Position numbers and translations under genes: made by a program. This document shows, piece after piece, positions 34,606-46,175 of a stretch of 64,000 nucleotides of DNA; the stretch's first letter is position 1; the number at the start of each line of letters is the position of its first letter. The notes beneath the pieces are model-generated. The model was given only the letters and a program-made list of their open reading frames with translations, made no database searches and was not told the origin of the DNA. Source of the DNA: Monodelphis domestica (taxonomy: Eukaryota; Chordata; Mammalia; Didelphimorphia; Didelphidae); assembly GCF_027887165.1 (NCBI RefSeq), contig NC_077230.1, forward strand, positions 346,141,989 to 346,205,988, given 5' to 3'.

Positions 34606-34757
34606 AGGGCTGGGTAGCTCAGTGGATTGAAAGCCAGACCTAGAGATGGTAGGTCCTAGGGTCAAATCTGGCCTCAGACACTTCCTAGCTGTGTGGCCCT
34701 GGGCAAGTCACTTGACTTGTGTGATCCTGGGCAAGTCACTTAACCCCCATTGCCTTG
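34606..34757 (+). mobile_element. SINE with internal 28-bp duplication, 3' truncated
   Basis: Head and B box are present (GGGTAGCTCAGTGGATTG; GGGTCAAATCTGGCC). The 28-bp unit beginning TGTGTGGCCCTGGGC (34690-34717) is repeated at 34718-34745. The usual 3' block is missing after 'CCCCCATTGCCT'. Confidence 0.85.
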
Positions 34758-35401
34758 AGTCTATATCTTATCATCTTTGATTGAAGGTAATGTTTGATTA
34801 TGTGAATGAGAGATTAGACTTGTTCTTTTTTTCCCTTTAAGGCAGAATATGGGGTAATAGGTACAGTTTGACTTAAGGTCCAGAAAAAGTTCCTGACAAT
34901 TTCAGTTGTATCCAAAAGAAGAATGTCTTGAGATACAATGGGGTACCTCTTTCCTAGAGATCTTCAGGCAGAGGCTAGACCACTCACTACCTGTGGAACA
35001 TTGTAGCAGAGATTTCTTTGTGTGTGAGTTAAACTAGCTGGCTATTAAGAGCCCTTCCAACTCTCTAATTCTGTGATTATGTCATATTTTGTGAGGGTAG
35101 ATGACATTTCATTTTATTTTGGTTTTTTTTTACCCCTTTATTTGATGGAGGCAGTGTGAAAAAAAATGAAGGCTAATTTATTGGGGAAAAGTAGATTTAA
35201 AAGTAAATTTCCTTTATAAACAGACAAATGTAATAAGAGGAGATTGGACATGCCCTCCTAAGCTCTCTTCCTTCCATCTTTGAATCTATACTTGGAGGAA
35301 TCTGTTAAAAGCCTAGGCCTGGGAAAGGACCACTATTTTTGGATATACCTCTCTCCTGATATGTGAGTCAGTCACAAACAGAGGCTGCTGATTTGATTTT
35401 T

Positions 35402-35586
35402 TTTTAACCCTTACCTTCTGTTTTAGAATCAATCCTAAGTAGCAGTTCTAAGATAGAAGAGCAGTAAAGGCTAGTCAATAGGGATAAAGTGATTTGCTGA
35501 GGGTCACACAACTAGGCAATGTTTGAGGCCTCTTGCCTTGAGGCCTGGTTCTCTAGCCATTAAGCCACCTAGCTTCTCCTTCTCCG
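35402..35586 (-). mobile_element. Marsupial tRNA-related SINE
   Basis: A reverse copy with poly-T head, 'CCCTTACCTTCTGTTTTAGAATC' and 'GGGTCACACAACTAGGCAATG'. A target duplication TTTGATTTTT flanks it (about 35392-35401 and 35587-35596). Confidence 0.88.
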
Positions 35587-35719
35587 TTTGATTTTTAAGA
35601 ATGATCTGACAAAGGGAAAGTATTATTTCCTGAGGCCCTATGCTCAAGTCTAGGTGTATCACCCTCAGGAGTGGCCTTCATGGTGGCTATAACATTGTCT
35701 TCAACAGGACCAGGGGTTC

Positions 35720-36337
35720 TGTAAAGAATAAAATTAATATACAATAACTAGATATTACATTTTCTAAAGTTTTATTAATAATCAAAGCAAAAGAACTGCC
35801 TGAACTCATCCCTATAGCAGGTCAAAGAGTATGGGAGGAGTCACAGCAAACTTAAATACAATCATGTTAATCACACAAATGCGGGTATGCAGGAGAGATT
35901 GTAGGGAATTTTGGGAAATGTAGGGTTTTTTTTTTTCTATTTTAGGGGTTCAAGAATTTCTAACTATACAGCCCCCCTGTGATCCTGCTGGGGAGACCAG
36001 TTTCCCCAAAAGGACCATGGAAATATAACTAACAAATTACAATAATTTGTGGATAAAAGGGAAAAAGAACAAATCCAGTGATTACTAGGTTGATAAAAAG
36101 CCAATTTGGGGGCAGTCCCCTTTAGCATAAGAGTATATGTTCAAAACAAAGGCATTTCAACAACACCACCCCTTTCCATAGTTCAATTCACATCCCAAAG
36201 ATCACTCTGGATCTTCTGGTGCAATATGTGGTCTCTGAAGGCATCTACCTTCATGGTTCATTTTGGATTCAGGGAGGTAGCAAGTTTCTTATCCTAAAAT
36301 TGGTCAAATTCAAAAAGAAATCTTCACAACAATAACA
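35720..36337 (-). mobile_element. LTR, 618 bp (probable 3' LTR)
   Basis: On the plus strand it runs TGTAAAGAATAAAATTAATA ... CAACAATAACA. The reverse-strand polyadenylation signal is at about 35774. Its U3 half aligns with the 3697-4776 and 54397-55342 LTRs ('GGGGGCAGTCCCCTTTAGCATAAGAGT'). Confidence 0.65.
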
Positions 36338-37089
36338 TAGTTCCCCCCTGAGGAAAATAATAATACATTCCCCTCTGAGGAGGATACAGGGATATATGGC
36401 TGAGTTATGAGGTATATGAATCAATTTGCAAAAGAAAATGAAAAACATCAAAAAATCCAAATAAAAGAGAAAAATAACTTTTGGATGAAATACAAAATGT
36501 AAAAGTCATATGTCTAAAAGAAAATCTAAGTAAAGGAAAAACAAACCTATAACAGGTCCTTGAATCAGGGCCCAGTTAAAATGATTTAAGCAATTATGCA
36601 CTTAACCAGTCAGTAGCCAGGACTACAGAAAGTTTTGCCACACAATGAAAGACAGAATAGGGACTAGATTATAGGAGCCAAGTAAGAGCCAAATTTGAGA
36701 TATTTGGTAGAATGTGGAACAAGGAAGACCTGCCTTTTGACATATGTCAAACCTCAAACCCCAAACAAGTTCAAGTCCTCTTGTCTTGGCTCAAAATTTC
36801 ATCAATCCCATTAGGATTGGTTGGTCTCTTTGACTTTGTGTTCAATTGGCACTATTGCAGTTTAGCTTTATGCGTCTTTGGCACTGTGCAATGGCTCTTT
36901 TTGTATTCCCTTCTCCTGGAATCAGACAAAATCATCAAGCAAAGTCCCATAATTTTTTTGAACAATCAATGGCATCATTTTTATAGTCTAAAGCTTTTTG
37001 GGTATGAATTAATTTTAGAACAAATTCATTTTAAACATATATTACTGCAAAATCAAAAAAATTAAAGAAAAATCTTCTCAATACTGTTG

Positions 37090-37916
37090 TGTAAGGGAGA
37101 AATGGGGTTAATTTTAAAAGAGTTGGGCCTGATTATTTAAGAGTGTAGTTGGCAGGAATTTAATTAATTCCAAAGAGATTTTATTTATAATTTATTTACA
37201 AAATGTAGAAATAATGAAGTAAGAAATCAGAGAAAGAATAAGGTAAGATATCTAACCTAAACACTTCAGTAATTTACTCCCGGCCCCAGGGCAGGAAGAG
37301 TTAGTTCTTAACCGGAGGGGCCTGGGCCCTTGTAGCCAAGGTCCTGGGGATGTAGGTAATCTCTCAAGAGGATAGGTCTCTCCTGAGGTTAGTCTCTTTC
37401 AAATATCCAACAGTTAAGAGTCAGCTTTTAACTCACCACGTGTCAGTCTAAAGGAATAGGTCTCAGGTCCAGTCAGCAGATCCTTCTGCCCCTCTTCACC
37501 AGCCTCAACTCGAAAACATGAAGAATTGATCTGCTTCAGGTAGTTGTCACTCCCTTTTCAAGACAATTTCTCTTGCATCACTTCATGTGTCTTCCTCTAA
37601 TTTTACATCTACCAATCACAGTTTACACTCTTCTCTAGGACTGCCCAGAAGGCAGTCAGTCAATTCTGATTCATCACCCACTATCGCACACATGGGTCAC
37701 AGACCTCCCAGTCAATGACTAAGTGGAATGTTTACACTTTTGGTGATTAGATCTAAAAATGGGCAGATCTTCATACTCAAATTTTAAGTAGGGTGTTTAC
37801 ACTTTTCGGGATTAAAATCTAAAAATAGGCCTGGGTTACAATTTTAATCTTCACAATCAGGGGAGAGTTAATTAATTTCATTTTCACAATCAGAGGAGAG
37901 TTAAATTTAATCTTCA
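37090..37916 (-). mobile_element. Solo LTR inside the older element
   Basis: It starts TGTAAGGGAGAAATGGGG and ends with CTCTCCTCTGATT-type repeats on the minus strand. Reverse TTTATT signals lie near 37180. It aligns with 54397-55050 ('GGACTGCCCAG..GGCAGTCAGT', 'GATTCATCACCCA', 'GGGTCACAGACCTCCC'). The right end is uncertain (37916 or a few bases beyond) and no convincing target duplication is seen. Confidence 0.6.
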
Positions 37917-39293
37917 CAGTTGACATGTGCTTCAAACACAAAAAAGAGAAAAAATAAAACAGATACTATATTGCACATGCAAGAAAAAATAATAATAAAA
38001 GTTTTAAAAATAAAAAAAGTATAGCTTACAGTCAGTGACACACTGTGTCAGCCAAGGAGAGGTAGCATACAAAGGTTTCTCACCAAAAAAAGAGACCCAT
38101 TTCCTTTTTAACTTAACCACTCTGTGAGTACAAATGATTTTCAGAATAAAACAGATAATGCACATTCAAAGAAGTACCAAAGTCCCCAAAATTCACAATA
38201 GCCCAGTTAATTACAATAGCAAACAAACCCACTATCATATTTCATATAAGTTTCTGTATGACATAAAAAAAAAACCCTATGAACTGATGGATATTTGTGA
38301 GAATTTTTACAGATGCAGCGAATCTTTCAACCCTGGCAAACATATTTTTAAACAAAGTAAAACTTATTTGGGTTTAGAACATCATCAAAAAATCTAGATG
38401 GTTCTGGTGGAAGTAAATTAAACTGAAGAGTTTTGCAGCTCTTTTTTTGGCTTCCTGTTTCATAGAAACACCTTGGTTAGAACATCTCTTTGGTTCTCTA
38501 CCTTTAATACAACATTCTTTATCATATAAATATAAACAGAAAATATCATCCCTTCAGAAACCACTAATTATCTAAAATTATTACTGAAGACCCATTAAAA
38601 TTACAATTTAGATTCTTAGCTCATTAAATTCTACAAATGTTGTATTCAGTTTTAACTAGTTTTGATGAAGTCAATCCATCATCATCTATGTGACAAGTAA
38701 CAAAGGCAAAAAAAAAGCAGAAAAGACTTTTTAAGGCAATATGTATGTGATCATCTATGGATCTAGGTTTGGGCAAGATGTACATGGGCTTATACACTAT
38801 TTTCTTCTTCAGCAAAGGCAAAGGTACAAATTAAATATCAATATAAGCAAAACAGTAGCTTAAAAGATTCAGTATAACAGAAAAATATTGATAAGATTAA
38901 TACAGATACACTTTAAAATTTTTTTTAACTTTAAAGCAATCAGTAAATTCAATAATATAAACAAATGAGAAGGTGCAGACAGGCAGTGCAGTCAAAATCC
39001 TTTTTACCAATTCCAATAAACGTGTTCTATATTATAGGAGGATAATAAACTAAAAATATTTAGCAATGCACTTCCAGATATTGTTTAAAGTTTCCTTCCC
39101 CTCCCCCAGTATTTATCATCCATTCACGTTTCTCTTCTCATAGCTCTGAATTTTCTCATAGAAGCATAGGATAGAATCTCCACTCTGCATGTTGAGAGCA
39201 GTTAAGACTTTTAGAACTTTGCCAAAATATTTCGGGTTGGTTTGTAGTGTAAGCAGAAGGAAATAAAGTGGGAAATCTCCAATGAAAATTAAA

Positions 39294-42200
39294 CCTCAAG
39301 GGAAGGAAGGAGAGGGTGGAGGGGGAGGAAACAAAAAGAGAGGGGCTAGAAAGGGAAACATATCAAGAGAGGGAAATAGGGGGACAGATTTAAAGTAAAT
39401 CACTGCCTTAAAAGGTTATAGCTAAAGAAGAAAGGTCAGAATTAGGGGAGGATATCAAAATGCCAGGGAGTCCACAAGTGACAATCATAACTTTGAATGT
39501 GAATGGGATGAACTCACCCATAAAAACGTAGACAAATATCAGAATGGATTAGAATCCAAAACCCTACCATATGTTGTCTTCAAGAAACACACATGAGGCA
39601 GGTAGACACTCACAAGGTCAGAATTAAAGGATGGAGTAAGACCTTCTGGGCCTCAACTGATAGAAAGAAGGCAGGAGTTGTAATCATGATATCTGACAAA
39701 GCCAAAGCAAAAACAGACCTGATTGAAAGGGTTAGGGAAGGTAAATATATTTTGTTAAAAGGGACTTTAGATAATGAGGTATCAACATGTATGCACCAAA
39801 GAGTATAGCACCCAAATTTCTAATGGAGAAACTAGGAGAATTGAAGGAGGAAATAGACAGTAAAACAATATTAGTGGGAGATTTGAACTAACCACTATCA
39901 AATTGAGATAAATCAAAAAATAAATAAGAAAGAGGTAAAAGAAGTGAATGAAATCTTAGAAAAATTAGAGTTAATAGACATATGGAGAAAAATTAAATAG
40001 GGACAAAAAGGAATACACCTTCTTCTCAGCACCACATGGCACATTCACAAAGATAGATCATACACTAGGTCACAGAAACATGGCATACAAATGCAGAAAT
40101 AATAAATGCGGCCTTTTCAGATCATAAGGCAATAAAAATAATGATCAGTAAGGGTACATAGAGAACCAAATCAAAAATTAATTGGAAATTAAATAATATG
40201 ATACTCCAAAATTGGTTAGTTAGAGAACAAATCATAGAAACAATCATTTCATCGAGGAAAATTACGATGGTGAGACATCCTTTCAAACCTTATGGGATGC
40301 AGCCAAAGCAGTAATCAGAGGGAAATTCATATCCCTGAATGCATATTTTAACAAACTAGGGAGGGCAGAGATCAATGAACTGGAAATGCAAATCAAAAAA
40401 AAACTTGAAAGCAAACAAATTAAAAACCCCCAGAAGAAAACCAAACTAGAGATCCTAAAAATTAAGGGAGAAATTAATAAAATCAAAAGTGATAGAACTA
40501 TTAAACTAATAAATAAGACTGGAAGCTGATACTTTGAAAAAATAAACAACATAGACAAAGTACTGGTCAATCTAATTTAAAAAAGGAAAGAAGAGAAGCA
40601 AATTAACAGCATCAAAGATGAAAAGGGGGACACCACCTCCAATGAAGAGAAAATTAAGATAATCATTAAAAATTACTTTGCCCAATTATATGGCAATAAA
40701 TATACCAATCTAGGCGATATGGATGAATATATACAAAAATATAAACTGCCTAGACTAACAGAAGAAGAAATAGAATGCTTAAATAATCCCATATCAGAAA
40801 ATGAAATCCAACATGCCATCAAAGAACTCCCTAAGAAAAAATCTCCAGGGCCTGATGGATTCACAAGTGAATTCTAGCAAACATTCAAAGAACAGCTAAT
40901 CCCAATACTATACAAACTATTTGACATAATAAGCAAAGAGGGAGTTCTACCAAATTCCTTTTATGACACAAACATGGTACTGATTCCAAAACCAAGCAGG
41001 TCAAAAACAGAGAAAGAAAATTATAGACCAATCTCCCTAATGAATATAGATGCAAAAATCTTAAATAGGATACTAGCAAAAAGACTACAGTAAGTGATCA
41101 GAAGGATCATCCACCATGATCAAGTAGGATTTATACCAGGGATGCAGGGCTGGTTCAATATTAGGAAAACCATCCACATAATTGACCATATCAACAAACA
41201 AACCAACAAAGATCACATGATTATTTCAATAGACGCAGAAAAAGCCTTTGATAAAATACAACACCCATTCCTATTAAAAACACTAGAAAGAGGGGGCAAC
41301 TGGGTAGCTCAGTGTAGTAAGAGCCAGGCCTAGAGACGGGAGGTCCTAGGTTCAAATCTGGCCTCAGACACTTCCCAGCTATGTGACCCTGGGCAAGTCA
41401 CTTGACCCCCATTGCCTAGCCCTTACCACTCTTCTGCCTTGGAGCCAATACCCAGTATTGACTCCAAGACGGAAGGTAAGGGTTTAAAAAAAAAAACACT
41501 AGAAAGCATAGGAGTAGAAAGGTCGTTCCTAAAAATAATAAACAGTATATATCTAAAACCATCAGCTAATATCATCTGCAATGGGGATAAACTAGATGCA
41601 TTCCCAATAAGATCAGAAGGGAAACAAGGATACCCATTATCACCTCTATTATTTGACATTGTACTAGAAACACTAGCAGTAGCAATTAGAGAAGAAAAAG
41701 AAATTGAAGGCATTAAAATAAGCAAGTAGGAGACCAAATTATCGCTCTTTGCGGATGACATGATGGTCTACTTAAAGAATCCTAAAGATTCAACCAAAAA
41801 GCTAATCGAAATAATCAACAACTTTAGCAAAGTTGCAGGATACAAAATAAACCCGCATAAGTCATCAACATTTCTATATATTTCCAACACAGCTCAGCAG
41901 CAAGAACTAGAAAGAGAAATCTAATTCAAAATCACCTTAGAGAAAATAAAATACCTAGGAATCTATCTCCCGAGACAAACACAGGAACTATATGAACACA
42001 ACTACAAAACATTCTCCACACAACTAAACTAGATCTAAAACACAACTAAAACTAGACTTGAGCAATTGGAAAAACATTAACTGCTTATGGGAAGGATGAG
42101 CCAAGATAATAAAAATGAACATCCTACCCAAACTTATTTATGTATTTAGTGCCATACCAATTAAACTTCCAAAAAATTTCTTTACTGATTTAGAAAAAAA

Positions 42201-43842
42201 ACATAACAAAGTTCATTTGGAAGAACAAAGGATCAAGGATATCCAGGGAAATAATGAAAAAAAAATACAAAGGGAGCCTTGCAGTCCCAGATCTCAAACT
42301 ATATTACAAAGCAGCAGTCATCAAAACAATTTGGTACTGGCTAAGAGACAGAAAGAAGGATCAATGGAATAGACTTGGGGTAAGTGACCTCAGCAAGACA
42401 GTATATGATAAACCCAATGATCCCAGATTTTGGGACAAAAATCCAATATTCAATAAAAACTGCTGGGAAAATTGGAAGACAGTGTGGGAAAGATTAGATT
42501 TGGATCAACACCTCACACCCTACACCAAGACAAATTCAAAATGGGTGAATGACTTGAACATAAAGAAGGAAACTATGAGTAAATTAGGCAAACACAGAAC
42601 AGTATACATGTCAGACATTTGGAAAGGGAAAGACTTTAAAACCAAGCAAGACTTAGAAAGAGTCATAAAATGTAAAATAAATAATTTTGACTACATCAAT
42701 TTAAAAAGCTTAATAAAACCAATGTAACTAAAATCAGAAGGGAAACAACAAATTGGGAAACAATCTTCATAAAAACCTCTGACAAAGGTTTAATTACTCA
42801 AATTTACAAAGAGCTAAATCAATTGTACAAAAAATCAAGCCATTCTTCAATTGATAAATGGGCAAGGGACATGAATAGGCAGTTTTCAGATAAAGAAATC
42901 AAAACTATTAATAAGCACATGAAAAAGTGTTCTAAATCTCTTATAATCAGAGAGATGCAAATCAAAACAACTCTGAGGTATCACTTCACGCCTAGCAGAT
43001 TGGCTAACATGACAGTAAAGGAAAGTAATGAATGCTGGAGGGGATGTGGCAAAGTAGGGACACTAATTCATTGCTGGTGGGGTTGTGAATTGATCCAACC
43101 ATTCTGGAGGGCAATTTGGAACTATGCCCAAAGGGCGCTAAAAGACTGTCTGCCCTTTGATCCAGCCATAGCACTGCTGGGTTTGAACCCCAAAGCGATA
43201 ATAAGGAAAAATACTTGTACAAGGATATTCATAGCTGCAATCTTTGTGGTGGCCAAAAATTGGAAAACGAGGGGATGCCCTTCAATTGGGGAATGGCTAA
43301 ACAAATTGTGGTATATGTTGGTGCTGGAATACTATTGTGCTAAAAGGAATAATAAAGTAGAGGAATTCCATGGAGACTGTAACAACCTCCAGGAAGTGAT
43401 GCAGAGCGAAAGGAGCAGAACCAGGAAAACATAGTACACAGAGACTGATACACTGTGGTACAATCGAACATAATGGAATTCTCCATTAGTGTCAATGCAA
43501 TGTCCCTGAACAATCTGCAGGGACCTACGAGAAAAAACACTATCCACAAGCAGAGGACAAACTGTGGGAGTAAAAACACCGAGGAAAAGCAACTGCTTGA
43601 CTACAGGGGTTGAGGGGACATGTCTGAGGAGAGACACTAAATGAACACTCTAATGCAAATACCAACAACATGGAAATGGGTTCGAATCAAGAACACATGT
43701 GATACCCAGTGGAATCGGTGGAATCACGCGTCGGCTAGGGGAGAGTTGGGGGTGGAGGGGAAGAAAAGAAAATTATCTTTTTCTCCAATGAATAATGTTT
43801 GGAAATGACCAAATAAAATAATGTTAAAAAAAAAGAAAGAAA
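39294..43842 (+). mobile_element. L1 with most of ORF2, lacking ORF1
   Basis: It begins between ORF1 and ORF2. It shows the ORF2 endonuclease start (TIITLNVNGMNSP near 39480), the RT region ([33 protein letters not shown]), the catalytic FADD (codons 41748-41759), the Cys-rich C-terminus (CWRGCGKVG...) and a 3' UTR with poly-A. In-frame stops are at 40875, 41091 and 41727, with several frameshifts, so it is inactive. GAAAATTAAA flanks it (39284-39293 and 43843-43852). A SINE interrupts the RT region at 41291-41491. It lies in sense orientation within C2CD3 intron 2. Confidence 0.9.
41291..41491 (+). mobile_element. Young marsupial SINE inside the L1 reverse transcriptase region
   Basis: A near-consensus copy (GGTAGCTCAG; GGTTCAAATCTGGCC; GGGCAAGTCACTTGACCCCC; GACGGAAGGTAAGGG; poly-A). 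A perfect 15-bp target duplication, AAAAACACTAGAAAG, is at 41276-41290 and 41492-41506. Removing it restores the L1 order ...[12 protein letters not shown].... Confidence 0.97.
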
Positions 43843-44260
43843 GAAAATTAAAACTCTCAGGGAAAGAATTAATCAGATCCAAACTTTTTAGCTCTACCAA
43901 CTCAAACTGTTGTTTCAGAGTTTCAAGCATGCTTTGCAATAGCATTTTTTCTGAGAGATACTGAATGGAAAAATGGCTAGCACAGGGTCAAGACCCACAT
44001 GGGGTTAGGAAAGGGATTAGGGTGAAAAGAATTTTATATGTCACCCTCTGTGGGGTAAAAAAAAATTCCTGGCTTGGAATGGCAGGCGAGTCTGGTCATA
44101 GGCTGTTGGAGAGCTACAGAGTGGGTGGGTACAGCTCAAGCTGAATCAGGAACAACAGCAATGGCAGCGGGCAGGGTGGCCAGTGAAAAACTTACTAACT
44201 TAACTGAAAACCTCTCTTAAAAATATTTGAGAACTCTTTCCCTTCATAGGTTAGCCAAAA

Positions 44261-44500
44261 TGTAAAGATTAAAATTAACATACAGTAACTAGATATTATA
44301 TTTTATATGGTTTTATTAATAATAACTAAAGCAAAAGAACTGCCTGACCTCATCCCAGTGGCAGGTCAAAGAGTCACAGAAAACTTAAATACAATCATGT
44401 AATCATACAAATGTGGATACACAGGAGAGATTATAGGGGATTTGGGGAAATGTAGGGTTTTTTTTAATATTTTAGGGGTTCAAGGATTTCTAACTGTACA
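44261..44500 (-). mobile_element. LTR fragment, 240 bp (possible 5' LTR remnant)
   Basis: It runs TGTAAAGATTAAAATTAACA ... TTTCTAACTGTACA and aligns almost throughout with 35720-35970, with an 8-bp gap and scattered differences. The U3 half is missing. Confidence 0.7.
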
Positions 44501-44559
44501 GATCTCCTGTGTACTCATAAGAGGGCATTTTAAATAAAGTTAAGAACACAACTCTGAGA

Positions 44560-44822
44560 AATATTATTATCCCCATTTTACAGATGAGGAAACTGAGGCT
44601 GAGCATCATACAACTATTAATGTCTAAAGCCAAATTTGAACTTAGTTCTTCCTGACTGGCTTATTGGATAGAGATCTAGGCCTACAGACAGGAGTTCAAA
44701 TGTGGCCTCAGACACTTCCTAGCTTTGTGACCCAAGTAATTCATTTAACATCACCTATATACTCTTCTGCCTTGAACCTAATACTTAGTGTTGATTCCAA
44801 CATGGAAAGTAAAGTTAAAAAG
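44560..44822. repeat. Reverse MIR remnant abutting a plus-strand SINE
   Basis: 44560-44655 is a reverse MIR ('CCCCATTTTACAGATGAGGAAACTGAGGC'). 44657-44822 is a 5'-truncated common SINE ('GGCTTATTGGATAGAGATCTAGGCC ... TTGATTCCAACATGGAAAGTAAAG'). Confidence 0.75.
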
Positions 44823-44982
44823 TAATAATAGTATTTTACTGAATTCTTCCATTATTCTCCCTCTAGTCTATTCTTTTTCTCCCCTCCCCTCCAAAAAATC
44901 GGGTATATAATGATCTTTTGGAAGAAATCTCTCAGTAAAGCTTTTTGTGTGTGTTTTTGTTTGTTTGTTTGTTTTCTGTTAG

Positions 44983-45140
44983 ATATGAATGTCCTTGTCT
45001 TGGAAGTAATCACCAAACCTGATCACCTTCCTGTGGGGAGAGCCCAGATCAGTGGTCTGTCAAAGTTGTCTCCAACTTATCCAATCAGTGGATTTTTTAC
45101 CATTGTTTCACCAACATCTAAGAAGCTTGGAGAGATCCAG
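44983..45140 (+). CDS. C2CD3: C2CD3 coding exon 3
   Basis: A 158-nt exon with acceptor TTCTGTTAG|AT and donor ATCCAG|GTAAC. It encodes [40 protein letters not shown] and [12 protein letters not shown], matching the next C2CD3 segment ([14 protein letters not shown]...). It ends in phase 0. Upstream intron 2 is 18.15 kb, mostly retroelements including a sense-orientation L1. The exon begins only about 160 bp after a SINE (44657-44822), with a GT-rich tract just before the acceptor. Confidence 0.96.
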
Positions 45141-45329
45141 GTAACATTATTTTTGTTATTTGCATTTCTATTCCACAGACTGAATTTTTTTTCACATAGT
45201 GGAGAAAAATAGCACAAAGGTGATATAATTTATCATAGGGGAGAAATGCATTCATTCAGAGAAACAAAAGTTCAAAAATCTAAAAGTATATAATGGAAAA
45301 AATAGAGATCCTAAAGCTTAGCACTACCA

Positions 45330-45800
45330 GATATTTCAAATATAACAGAGTAATAATTATCAAAACTTTTTAGTTTCAGTTATATCATGGAAAAGTTGGT
45401 CAATGGGATGCATTAGGTAAGTAAAACAGCAAGTCCCAAGAACAGCAAAGTAACATGATGTTTGACAAAGCCAAAGACAGTACTAAAATAAGAATTCCAA
45501 TAAGAATATTTGACAAAAACTTCTTGGAAATACAGAAAGCAATTTTTGGCAGGACTTAAGTTTAGACCAATGTGGCTGTACTATATACCATATTAAATTT
45601 CAAGTAGATATGTGATACAGATATAATTCAGACTTTGGGGGTTGAGGAACAATGGATGAAAGATACAGAGGAGCTTGGAAATTGAGGCTTGATGTTACTT
45701 TAGTTCTCCAGTAATACAACCATCTGCTTTGAATAGGGAATTCTTGATCAAAAATTTTAAACAAGGATTTGATTACTAGTCACAGAAGTTGTAGACGGGT
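45330..45800 (+). mobile_element. Old L1 ORF2 fragment
   Basis: 'AATAATTATCAAAACTTTTTAG', 'GATGTTTGACAAAGCCAAAGACAG' and 'GAATATTTGACAAAAACTTCTTGG' match the ORF2 segment seen at 32120-32300. It is heavily decayed. Confidence 0.5.
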
Positions 45801-45829
45801 TGTGGGGGGAGGGTATAGGTTGAACTGTT

Positions 45830-46175
45830 CATTGTCCCCTTAGGTCCTTTCAAGTCTTAAGTTTTGTGATACTGTGAAAATCTATATCTTTGTAACTTCT
45901 TCTGTTGCCCTTAGTTCTCCCCTCTAAAACGAAATGAAGCTATACTTTTTATCTTCTACATGCGAGCCCTTCCAATATTTGAAAATAAGTCATGTTCTCT
46001 TCAGTCAGTCAACATTTTTTAAGCACCTACTATGTGCTAGACACTATGCTAAAACTAACCCAGTCTTCTTGGGGTATCTCTTTTTCTTTCAGCTGGTCCT
46101 TGAGGAACATGGTTTTGAATCACTATCATGATACTGGTTGTTCTCTGGATATGCTTGAGGATTAGGGTTAGCATT
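45830..46175 (-). repeat. CR1/L3 3' fragment with a short ancient-repeat insert
   Basis: 'CTTCTACATGCGAGCCCTTCCAATATTTGAAAATAAGTCATG' and '...CTATCATGATACTGGTTGTTCTCTGG' are reverse CR1/L3. They are interrupted at about 46005-46065 by 'CAACATTTTTTAAGCACCTACTATGTGC'. Confidence 0.5.

Larger units (their letters stand above)
33560..35095 (+). repeat. CR1/L3 LINE fragments broken by three SINEs
   Basis: 33560-33890 ('GGACCAGCCTGTCTTCATGCA...'), 34440-34600 ('TTTGTTTAGTTCTGAACACTG') and 34790-35095 ('GAGAGATTAGACTTGTTC...GATCTTCAGGCAGAGGCTAGACCACTCACTACCTG...') keep the order of a CR1/L3 3' region. The inserted SINEs are at 33898-34100, 34147-34351 and 34606-34757. Confidence 0.55.
35720..44500 (-). 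mobile_element. Degenerate LTR retroelement (minus strand), broken by nested insertions
   Basis: A full LTR at the low-coordinate end (35720-36337) is read as the 3' LTR because a purine-rich tract (minus strand CAGGGGGGAACTA, 36338-36350) adjoins its outer TG. A second LTR copy (44261-44500) in the same orientation matches the R/U5-like 250 bp of the first and may be a 5'-truncated 5' LTR. Between them are decayed non-coding internal DNA, a different LTR (37090-37916) and an L1 (39294-43842). A 73-residue minus-strand open frame (43724-43945) sits where gag would be, but I cannot identify it. No intact retroviral gene is visible. That both LTRs belong to one insertion is an inference. Confidence 0.55.

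Noticed and set aside
36712..37065. 117-residue plus-strand frame within the LTR element
   Set aside because: It lies antisense to the element, starts next to LTR-derived sequence, and resembles no known protein.
42254..43434. L1 ORF2 C-terminal frames (157 and 203 residues) as host genes
   Set aside because: They are continuous with the L1 at 39294-43842, and the same sequence recurs in other copies.
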